The translations under genes were made by a program, and so were the position numbers. A stretch of DNA of 64,000 nt, from assembly GCF_028372415.1 (NCBI RefSeq), contig NC_092875.1, forward strand, positions 33,808,817 to 33,872,816, given 5' to 3'. Numbering within the stretch: position 1 is the first letter of the stretch; each line of letters opens with the position of its first letter. This DNA is from Notamacropus eugenii (lineage: Eukaryota > Chordata > Mammalia > Diprotodontia > Macropodidae). Of the stretch, positions 33,270-42,037 are shown one piece after another. Under the pieces are notes generated by a model that was given only the letters and a program-made list of their open reading frames with translations, ran no database searches and had not been told where the DNA came from.

Positions 33270-33400
33270 CCATTTTGCAGATGAGGAAATGGAGACTCAA
33301 AATTTGTTTACTTGCTCATACTCACATGATTGTTAAATGATATAGTTGTAATCCAAATCCATATTTTATAACTCTGATCCAGTGCTCTATTATTTGAGTT
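33270..33400 (-). repeat. MIR, antisense, target of the SINE
   Basis: 'cattttgcagatgaggaaatgg' and then 'gctcatactcacatgattg' continue the antisense MIR order after the SINE insertion. Confidence 0.65.
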
Positions 33401-34790
33401 TTCCAGGAGAATTCCTGGATTTTTAGATATTTTCTAACCCATGCAGTTGTTTTGGCAATATGAAGTCTTGATAATACCTCCTCACTCTAGGAGGAATAAT
33501 GTGTATACATGCATCACCATGTTCACTGCCAGAATTCCTGGAATCTTGGTGTATTTGGTGTCTGACTTAATGTGCAGATCTTCCAAAGCTCTAGACTGTA
33601 CAGTCTAAATTGAGTTAAAAAAAAAAATGCTGTTGGAAGAAGACAGTACTAGCCATAAAGTAATATTGACTCATCATTTTTGTCTAGTGTATTGCTCCAC
33701 ACCAAAGCATCAAGTGGATTAACAGGTCTCTTATGTTGCACTCTAAGCCCCAAATAGCTGTACCTAGAGATGAGATAGTCCTAGAGCTATAGCATAAAAA
33801 TAAGCCCTTGGGAATGTGCAGCTCCCCTCACCCTTCTTTAACCTCAGCCCCATGAGAATTACAGCTTGAGAGGTAAGTGTAAGATCTCCTAGTACTTTTT
33901 TTTTTAAAGTTCAAGAATCTTTTTAGAGAACTTACATCTCCTTTGTGATAACTGAAAGAGTTTTAGGCTTTTTTTCTTTGAAACTGTCACAGTGGGCTGA
34001 TAATAGTTGGTAAGGATTTGCTGTTTCAGTTCATAGTGTTTTTCAAAACTGCTTGAGGGATTATACCTTAATGGAACTTGGGGATTATCACTATTAATGG
34101 TGAAGTTTCCAAAATTTCTGGACTTTGATTTTCTTAATTTAAACCTTGACTCTCTTTATCAGTCTTTCTTTGCTAGTCGTATCAGTAGAGCTTATTTGCA
34201 GTTGAGGAATCTTGGAGATCAGCTGGCTCTTGGGAGGAGCTGGTACAGGCCTATAGAAGAGGCAAAGTGCCAGTGAGTACTTGATGCCTTGTAGCTCAGC
34301 CTGGCCCAGAGCCGCTCATTTTGTGGGCTTCTTGGCTCTAAGGCTGGTTGAAGACTTGATGTGTTCATGTATAAAGTTAAATGTAATTAGGAGTAAGCAG
34401 TTATCAGGTGGGAAGTAGGGCAAAGCAGCCTGATTGGTCTTGAAGTGCATTTTTAAAGGCAAGAGAAGGATCCTGGCTGCTTTGATGAGAACTGGATCTG
34501 TGCAAAGCTTGTTTGGAATCTGCTGATGTTACTTTCTCAAGCTAATAGATTGTGTTTGGCTTTCTCAGTCTAGTGGTTTCTCGATCTGACTGCTGCTTTC
34601 AGAAAGTGACATTTTGAGGTTACTTAATGTGTGCAATTGTAACAAGCTTTGAAACCTCAAGATGAAAAAAGTAATATTACAGAATAATAGTTACAAGTGT
34701 AATTATTAGCTGAACTTCTGCGTCCTGTCCCTTCTCCTTTTTACATTTTTGTGTGACTGATATTTACATTATATGAATGTTGAAGGAAAA
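33401..34790. other. Intronic sequence, no gene recognised
   Basis: No assignable repeats or exons. It holds A-runs (33617) and a T-run (33898). 33540-33960 has no ORF worth noting. Confidence 0.4.
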
Positions 34791-34794
34791 TTAA

Positions 34795-34965
34795 GTCAAC
34801 AAGCATTTATGAAGAGTCTGCTCTATGCCAGACATCACAAAGCTTTGGTATTATGTAAGTTCTTTGAAGGCAGGGATGTTTACTTTTTTATTTTCGTATT
34901 CCCAGCCCCTATCATAGTGCCTAGTACATAGGAAGATAAAAATGTTTGTTGTCATTGAAACATCA
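34795..34965 (+). repeat. L2 tails (antisense start, then sense end)
   Basis: 34795-34850 has the antisense L2 tail ('caacaagcatttatgaagag'). 34855-34960 has a sense L2 tail ('ttctttgaaggcagggatg', 'agtgcctagtacatagg'). Confidence 0.6.
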
Positions 34966-35239
34966 TCCATCAAGGAAACCTTTGGATTTTTCTCAGTTTA
35001 AAAAATTTTTTGTGGGGGGGGTTTGGTATGCATGAGAATCACATCTATTTTTACAAAATATCTGTTGGTGAATGGACATTTTCTGCCTTTTAAATTCTTT
35101 TTGACAGTATGACATCAAAATCACTGTCCCCATTCAGATATTTCAATTATATTATTTTCTTTATCTTCAGTGGTTATACGGTAGAAGGTTTTCCTTGCTC
35201 AAGAATTATTGGGCTGGTTTAGTATAATTTATGTCATAA

Positions 35240-35450
35240 GATCATAGGATTTTAAAATTAAATGTTGATCATAGGAATTTAAAGTTGAAATCTTAAAGTC
35301 CTTCACTCCAGTCTTTTTATTTGACATTTGAGGAAACCAAGACCCAGAGACGTTGTTAGTTGCCCAAGGTCACAAGGAAGTGGTAGTGCCAGACCTGAAA
35401 CTTGAGCCTTGTGGCTCTCGTCAATGCCCTTTGCATTGCATCTCAATAGG
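35240..35450 (-). repeat. MIR, antisense
   Basis: 'acatttgaggaaaccaagac', 'ttgcccaaggtcacaagg' and 'tgaaacttgagccttgtgg' are in order. Confidence 0.65.
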
Positions 35451-35574
35451 AAATAAATGTGGCAGAATTTTATCAGGTTTCTAGTCACTCTCCTTTCATT
35501 CCTACAATACTCATCTCAATTTCCGTTTTCCTTTTCAGGCATCATGAAGACAGGAAACTTTTAGTCAGTTGCCC

Positions 35575-35830
35575 CTCAGTGGAGGCATAGATAGCATGTG
35601 TATCAGTTTGCAGATGATGCAAAGATGGAAGGTGTAGCTAAGGTGCTGGATAGCAGGCAGAATTCGAATAAAGAGATCTCAGTGGGTTAGGTCTAAAAAG
35701 ACAGACTGTAGCAAGGATAAGTAAAAATTCTTAATTTTATGTTCAAAAAACCATTGTCACAAGTACAAGATGCTGTCCATGTGTGATAGACATCTTGCTA
35801 TATTGACTAGAATTTTGGATCTGGAGACAA
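35575..35830 (+). repeat. CR1/L3 ORF2 fragment
   Basis: 'cagtttgcagatgatgcaaag' encodes the F-A-D-D-A-K block of CR1-type reverse transcriptase. 'gtaaaaattcttaattttatg' follows it. It has no open frame. Confidence 0.6.
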
Positions 35831-35839
35831 GATGTGCTT

Positions 35840-35975
35840 CTAGATAAATCACTGAAGCTTTCCACATCTTAATTTTCTTCTTGTAAAATGAGGATAATAT
35901 CTGTTGCACTTAGCTTGTGAGATTATTGTGAAGATTTGATTTGTGACTTGAAAATCCTAAGACAGTATTGAAATA
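35840..35975 (+). repeat. MIR, sense
   Basis: 'ctagataaatcactgaagc', 'aaaatgaggataatatctg' and 'gagattattgtgaagatttg' match the sense MIR. Confidence 0.65.
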
Positions 35976-35999
35976 TCATCATCATCATCATTATTTAGC

Positions 36000-36925
36000 A
36001 ATCTGAAAAAAAATGAGGTTTTAAAGTGGATTGCATGTTTAGTATTTTTCATTAGTATTATATAGGGAGTTAGGAGAGCAGCTGTCCTCTTAGACTGAAT
36101 TAGGAGACACTCATTGGCCAGTTCTTATAGAGGTGACAGCTCCTGTGTCAGTTGCCACACCTGGAGTGTTTTGTTCATTTTCTGTGTGATCAATTTTAGG
36201 AAGAACATTGATAACCTTTAGACTTCAGGTTAAGAGTCCCTTCTCTCATACAAAAACCTTCCCTGGCATTACGATGTCTTAACATTCTAGACATTAAGTT
36301 AGAGCAGTGCTCCTCCTCATGCTGAACCCTGGGTTTGTCTTCAGTCTTTAGTATGGTTTTAATGAGTTTCCCACTTTGTTCTTTCTCAGAAGTGGCCAAT
36401 GATGTAAATGATTTCTTTTAGGTTTCTCTCTAAATAGCAGTTTTCACTCTTGGATCTATAGTTCCTTTCTTGGCCCTTTATTAGCTTTACTGACATTATT
36501 TACAACTAATTGAGAAACTGGTGTCTTCTGTAAGCTCTATTTACAGATATATCGAATGAGCCTTTCTTTTGGTGGCTATCCAATAATAACTGGAAACATT
36601 GAGCTGATCTTTCTCCAGTGATGACTTGAATTTCATTAGTTCAATTAATTTTCCCCACCCTCCCCAACCCCCGTAATTTAGAGATGCAGTTGCTGATCTT
36701 TTTGTTTTGTCCTAGCCTACTTCTGAAGGCTATTGTCTATGCCAGTAAAATCCCTAATTTTTTAAACTTTGTGACTTACTTGATTCAATGACGTTCTTTT
36801 AAAAATGCTTAATGGCATGTCAAGATTGCTGTAATCAGCATTCTACCAGTCAGAAATCCAACATTCTGGTGATAGGTGTTAATTGTGACTTTGACACATT
36901 TTAATTCTGAAGTGCTATTAGAACC
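36000..36925. other. Intronic sequence, nothing recognised
   Basis: No ORF, RNA gene or repeat family supported. Confidence 0.4.
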
Positions 36926-36939
36926 CTCAAAGAAAGAAT

Positions 36940-37015
36940 ATAGAATTTTAGAATTGGAAGGGACTAGATAGTCTGGCCCTTATCATTTTACAAATGAACA
37001 CTGGAGAGGCCCAGT
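36940..37015 (-). repeat. MIR fragment, antisense
   Basis: 'tagaattggaagggactag' and 'ccttatcattttacaaatgaac' mark the antisense MIR-type repeat. Confidence 0.5.
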
Positions 37016-37019
37016 GAGT

Positions 37020-38134
37020 CAGCAAGCATCTATCAATCAATTACTTTGTGCTAGGCACCAAGAACTGAAGTGAAAAAGTTCCTGTCCTCACTAATCTTAC
37101 CTTTTACTTGGGGGAAATATTGTGTGAGAAATATGTCAATGCAAAATGCACATCACATAATTGGGGAGGTCTAGCATTTGAAGGGAATAAATAAAGCCTT
37201 CCTATGGGACTGGAGCTGCAGTTTGAATGGAAGTAGTTATTGGAGAAGGAAGAGGTGAGAAAGGAGTGCATTGAAGACATAGGAGACAGTCTATGCAAAG
37301 ACCTAGAGGCCTGAGGTGTGTAGAGTAGAGGTGTCAAACTTTCCCACTATTTGATGCTGCAAAACTCCTTAATGGAGTCTGAACTAGATTAAATGTAATT
37401 GGAAAATATTTAGCAAATAGAAATACAGTGTACCATAGTTAATATTCACTTGTGGTTTTTCATATCAGCATGTGAACAGCAGAAATTCATTTCTACTACT
37501 GCAAATAGTTTAGTTTAGCTGGACCATAGAGTTGATGGTGGCATGTAGAGGCCTACATCTGAAAAGGCAGGCAATGTAAGGATTTGTAAGGATTTGTATT
37601 TGATCCTAGAAGTAAGAGGGGCCCATTGAAGCTTTTTGAGTGGTGACATGAAATGGTCATACCTATACTTCCAGAATATCACTTTGCCAACAAGGTACCA
37701 AAGATTGGAGAGGGGAAGATGTGGTAGTATGGAGACTAATAATAATAAGGAGGCTCTTGCAGTAATCCAGGCATGAGATAATGAGTGCCTAAATTATGGA
37801 GATAAAATTCATAAGAGATTAGATTTGGTGGATGAGAGAAGAATGAAGAGTAGAGGATCATTCCAAGATTGTGGACCTGGATAACTTGCAGGAGGATGAT
37901 GATTTGCTCCACAGAAACAGGGAGGTGGAAGAAGAGTACTCAGGAGGAAAGATAATTGGCCATGTTGAATTTGAGATGTTTACATCTAGTAGGCCCTCTA
38001 GTAGGAAATGTCTAATAGGCAGTTAGTTGATGAAAGCTTGGAGACCAAGATACAAATCAGGTTAGAAGCTGAGTTGAATGAGAATGAAGTCCAGGTTTCT
38101 AGATTCCAGAATATCTAGTTTAGTGTTGTTCTTA
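37020..38134 (-). repeat. L2 LINE, antisense, 3' half with ORF2 remnants
   Basis: An antisense L2 from its 3' UTR ('tgtgctaggcaccaagaac') through the ORF2 C-terminus ('ttgaagctttttgagtgg') and on into the 'gcagtaatccaggcatgag' region, which is the 'SSRLDYC' part reversed. Interrupted at about 37325-37545 by another repeat. At 38135 it is broken by the L1 and HAL1-A insertions. Confidence 0.8.
37325..37545. mobile_element. Short interspersed insertion inside the L2 (family unresolved)
   Basis: Begins 'gtagaggtgtcaaactttcc' and contains 'agattaaatgtaattggaaa', a block I associate with a short non-coding repeat that begins with 'ggtgtcaaac'. Both sides are L2. No target duplication could be assigned with confidence. 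Confidence 0.45.
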
Positions 38135-39199
38135 TTCCACACTATTTCTTTTTGCTTTTTTTTTTAAATTTTTTTAAGTTTTAAAATTATTATTATTATT
38201 TTTTTTTTTTATTATTAAATTTATTTATTTAACTTTTAACATTCATTTTCACAAAATTTTGGGTTACAAATTTTCTCCCCTTTTATCCCCTCCCCCCCCA
38301 AACACCAAGCATTCTAATTGCCCCTATGACCAATCTGCTCTCTCTTCTATCATCCCTCTCTGCCCTTGTCTCCATCTTCTCTTTTGTCCTGTAGGGGCAG
38401 ATAGCTTTCTATACCCCTTTACCTGTTTTTCTTATTTCCTAGTGGCAAGAACATTACTCGACAGTTGATCCTAACACTTTGAGTTCCAACTTCTCTTCCT
38501 CCCTCCCTCCCCACCCCTTCCCTTTGGAAGGCAAGCAATTCAATATAGGCCATATCTGTGTAGTTTTGCAAATGACTTCCATAATAGTTGTGTTGTATAG
38601 GACTAACTATATTTCCCTCCATCCTATCCTGTCCCCCATTACTTCTATTCTCTTTTGATCCTATCCCTCCCCATGAGTGTCGACCTCAAATTGCACTCTC
38701 CTCCTCATGCCCTGCCTTCTATCATCCCCCCCACCCTGCTTGTCCCCTTATCCCCCACTTTCCTGTATTGTGAGATAGGTTTTCCTACCAAAATGAGTGT
38801 GCACTTTATTCTTTTCTTTAGTGGAATGTGATGAGAGTAGACTTCATGTTTTTCTCTCACCTCCCCTCTTTATCCCTCCACTAATGAGTCTTTTGATTGC
38901 CTCTTTTATGAGAGATAATTTGCCCCATTCAATTTCTCCCTTTCTCTTCCCAATATATTTCTCTCTCACTGCTTGATTTCATTTTGTTTTAAAGATATGA
39001 TCCCAACCTATTCAATTCACTCTGTGCACTCTGTCTCTATGTATGTGAGCGTGTGTGCATGTGTAATCCCACCCAGTACCCAGATACTGAAATGTTTCAA
39101 GAGTTACAAATATTGTCTTTCCATGTAGGAATGTAAACAGTTCAGCTTTAGTAAGTCCCTTATGACTTCACTTTGCTGTTCACCTTTTCATGGTTCTCT

Positions 39200-40288
39200 T
39201 CATTCTTGTGTTTGAAAGTCAAATTTTCTTTTCAGCTCTGGTCTTTTCATCAAGAATACTTGAAAATCCTCTATTTCATTGAAAGACCATTTTTTCCCCT
39301 GAAGTATTATAGTCAGTTTTGCTGGGTAGGTGATTCTTGGTTTTAGTCCTAGTTCCTTTGACTTCTGGAATATACTGTTCCATGCCCTTCGATCCCTTAA
39401 TGTAGAGGCTGCTAGATCTTGTGTTATCCTGATTGTATTTCCACAATACTTGAATTGTTTCTTTCTAGCTGCCTGCAGTATTTTCTCCTTGACCTGGGAA
39501 CTCTGGAATTTGGCCACAATGTTCCTAGGAGTTTCTCTTTTTGGATCTCTTTCAGGCGGTGTTCTGTGGATTCCTTGAATATTTATTTTGCCCTCTGGTT
39601 CTAGAATCTCAGGGCAGTTTTCCTTGATAATTTCATGAAGGATGATGTCTAGGCTCTTCTTTTGATCATGGCTTTCAGGTAGTCCCATAATTTTTAAATT
39701 GTCTCTCCTGGATCTATTTTCCAGGTCTGTTGTTTTTCCAATGAGATATTTCACATTATCTTCCATTTTTCCATTCTTCTCTCTTTGTTCTGTGATTTCT
39801 TGGTTTTGCATAAAGTCATTAGCCTCCATCTGTGCCATTCTAATTTTGAAAGAACTATTTTCTTCAGTGAGCTTTTGAATCTCCTTTTCCATTTGGCTAA
39901 TTCTGCTTTTGAAAGCATTCTTCTCCTCATTGGCTTTTTGAACCTCTTTTGCCAATTGAGTTAGGCTAGTTTTTAAGGTGTTAATTTCTTCAACATTTTT
40001 TTGGGTCTCCCTTAGCAGGGAGCTGATCTGCTGTTCATGCTTTGACTTCATGTCTCTCATTTTTCTTCCCAGCTTTTCCTCCACCTCTCTAACTTGATTT
40101 TCAAAATTCTTTTTGAGCTCTTCCATGGCCTGAGCCCATTGGGTGGGCTGGGACACAGAAGCCTTGATTTCTGTGTCTTTGCCTGATGGTAAGCATTGTT
40201 CTTCCTCATCAGAAAGGAAGGGAGGAAATGCCTGTTCGCCAAGAAAGTAACCTTCTATAGTCTTATTTCTTTTCCCTTTTCTGGGCAT
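39200..40288 (-). CDS. HAL1-A ORF1 protein (L1 ORF1p-like RNA-binding protein)
   Basis: A complete 362-residue frame with ATG and TGA. The order is: a basic N-terminus (M-P-R-K-G-K-R-N-K) followed by a PIP-box-like N-K-T-I-E-G-Y-F (residues 8-15) and an acidic patch (DEEEQ, 27-31). A heptad-rich coiled coil covers about residues 52-190. An RRM-like domain begins at N-L-K-I-M-G-L-P-E (197-205). A C-terminal domain with A-A-S-T-L-R-D-R-R-A-W, Y-P-A-K-L and F-L-M-K-R-P covers about 280-352. In L1 the protein forms trimers through the coiled coil, coats its RNA and acts as a nucleic-acid chaperone. Human ORF1p is 338 residues, so this is similar in length. All parts are present, with no frameshift or stop. 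It is a transposon gene, not a host gene. Expression is not shown. Confidence 0.88.
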   Translation of the reverse strand: MPRKGKRNKTIEGYFLGEQAFPPFLSDEEEQCLPSGKDTEIKASVSQPTQWAQAMEELKKNFENQVREVEEKLGRKMRDMKSKHEQQISSLLRETQKNVEEINTLKTSLTQLAKEVQKANEEKNAFKSRISQMEKEIQKLTEENSSFKIRMAQMEANDFMQNQEITEQREKNGKMEDNVKYLIGKTTDLENRSRRDNLKIMGLPESHDQKKSLDIILHEIIKENCPEILEPEGKINIQGIHRTPPERDPKRETPRNIVAKFQSSQVKEKILQAARKKQFKYCGNTIRITQDLAASTLRDRRAWNSIFQKSKELGLKPRITYPAKLTIILQGKKWSFNEIEDFQVFLMKRPELKRKFDFQTQE

Positions 40289-41117
40289 TTTCCCAGCCAG
40301 TGACTTGACCTCTGAATATTTTCCTCACACCCACCTCACCTCCTGATCCTCCCAGCCCGTGTTTGTGGTCTGAGATTCAAATGCTGCTTCCAGCCTCAGG
40401 GCTTTTGGCGGGGGCAGGGCTGCTATTCAGTATGAGATTATGATCTGGTGCTGAGATCGGGGCAGGGCCACCTCTCAGGCTCAGTTCCCTCAGGGGGTTT
40501 ATGCGCAGACCTTCCGCAATAGATTCAGGCTCCCGCCCGCTTGGGGAGCCCCTGTCTGCAGCCGCCTCTCAGCTTCTACTTCCGGGGGGGGGGCCTGAAT
40601 TATGGGGGCACCCCACTCCCCTCTCGACCCGCCAAAGAGACTCTCTCACCCACCCCTGTCACCTGTGGGTGGAGGGACTTGTGCGGCCGCTGGAGATCCC
40701 GTCCCTGAAGCCTGCTCGGATTTGTTTCTCTCGGTGCCGCAGCCGTGGCCGCAGCAGGTCTGGGCTGGGCTTTGTGTCTGCAGCGCGACGGACCTTTTGC
40801 GAGAGGTTTGCAGATCCCTCTGTGGGTGGAGGGACCCGTGTGGCCGCTGGAGATCCTGTCTGTGAAGCCTGCTCGGATCTTTTCCTCTCGCCGCGGCAAG
40901 GGTGCACTCAGCTCCCAGTCCCGGCGCCCAGTCCGCAGCGCGAAGGACCCCCCGGCGAGAGGTTTGCAGGTCTCTCTGGAACAGAAATCTCCCTCGCTCC
41001 AATGTTCCGTGGCCTCTGGGTGCGGAATTCGCCGTGAGTTACTTCCCTGTAGCCATTCTATGGGTTGTGGGTTTGGAGCTATGTGTATGTGCGTCTTTCT
41101 ACTCCGCCATCTTGGCC
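40289..41117 (-). promoter_or_regulatory. HAL1-A 5' UTR / internal promoter region with a ~158-bp tandem duplication
   Basis: A GC-rich, CpG-bearing leader. It opens with a CCAAGATGGCGGA start that matches the YY1-like element placed first in L1 promoters. Inside are two tandem copies of a ~158-bp unit (plus-strand 40662-40819 and 40820-40980). Both begin 'ctgtgggtggaggga' and both end in 'gagaggtttgcag' plus a few bases. HAL1-B has only one copy, which accounts for its shorter leader (about 675 against 830 bases). Confidence 0.7.
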
Positions 41118-41779
41118 TAAAATTATTATTATTTAATTTGTTTTCAGTGTTCTACAGTCACTTCCATATAACTTAGATTTTTTCCCCCTCCTTCTGCTCT
41201 TCATCCTCACTCCCTCCCTGAGATGGCATGCAATTTTATATAAGTTCTACACAAACATTCCTATTAAATACATTTTCACCTTAGTCATGTTGCATAGAAG
41301 AATTAAAATGAATGGGAGAAATCATAAAACAAACCAAAATATAATACAAAAGAAAATGATCTATATTCTGCAGTTGAATTCCATAGTTCTTTCTCTGGAT
41401 GTGGAAGGCATTTTGCCTTAAGAGACCGTTGAGAATTTTTTAAGTCCTTGCATTGCAATGAAGTTCTAAGTCTATCAGAAAAAATCCTCACACACTGTTC
41501 CACACTATTTCTTATGAAAATTGCAGATCTGTATGATAACTCATTACTATTAAGATTTCTAATTAACCTGAACAGCCCACTCTCTGCCCATATCAGATAA
41601 TCATTTACTATAAAAATGAATTATGCCTTGATAATTATCTTTTTGCTTCTTAGAAGGCTTTAGTTTGCTTTCTTGGTCTTATATTCCTTTTTCTTTTTGA
41701 TCATTTTCTTGGTTTTTGTGCTGGAAGAGTGAAACTGAGAGAAATAAATAGTCAATTATAACTTTCTTTTCATTTCAGA

Positions 41780-41985
41780 CATTTGTTATGTTCCTACTGT
41801 ATACAAGACCTTATGGTAGGCATTGGGAAACACAAAATATTTAGATAAGACTTGGTTTCGTTTCTTCGAAGGATGACATATAAATAACTATAAATTACAG
41901 TAATACATAATTATTGTAGAGAGAAAACAAAGTACAAGATGAAATGGGGGGAAAGGGAATCAAGGAAGGAAGATATGATATTGGA
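41780..41985 (-). repeat. L2 3' tail, antisense
   Basis: 'ttgttatgttcctactgtatac', 'ggtaggcattgggaaacac' and 'aataactataaattacagtaat' are the antisense L2 3' UTR. It may continue at 45013 after the L1/HAL1-C insertion. Confidence 0.65.
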
Positions 41986-42037
41986 GTAGCTTTTTTTAAA
42001 GTAGTATTTTCTCCAGTTATATGTAAAAGCAATTTCT

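Larger units (their letters stand above)
38198..41117 (-). mobile_element. HAL1-A: near-full-length half-L1 retrotransposon with intact ORF1
   Basis: On the minus strand it starts with 'ggccaagatggcggagtag' (41117 downward). A GC-rich 5' UTR of about 830 bases is followed by an intact ORF1 (40288-39200), then a 1-kb non-coding part, then a poly-A at about 38201-38210. There is no ORF2 in any frame. The last kilobase is L1 inter-ORF and 3' UTR-like sequence. A perfect 16-bp duplication taaaattattattatt flanks it (38182-38197 and 41118-41133). The structure is that of HAL1 (half-L1), non-autonomous L1 derivatives with only ORF1, which would need reverse transcriptase from an L1. Intact ORF1, intact poly-A and perfect duplication mark it as young. 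HAL1-B is its closest relative here. Confidence 0.88.
38151..41497 (-). mobile_element. 5'-truncated L1 3' end, split by HAL1-A
   Basis: The poly-T start is at about 38153-38176, and the body resumes at 41134-41497. Its 3' UTR includes 'aaggcaaaatgccttccac' on the minus strand and the purine-rich block near 41200. It is flanked by a perfect 16-bp duplication ttccacactatttctt (38135-38150 and 41498-41513). The duplication pair lies outside both ends of HAL1-A, so this L1 inserted first, into the antisense L2. Confidence 0.85.

Noticed and set aside
40501..41176. Several 80-180 codon frames on both strands at 40.5-41.2 kb
   Set aside because: They lie in the GC-rich leader of HAL1-A, and the duplicated unit makes them look long. 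Not protein genes.
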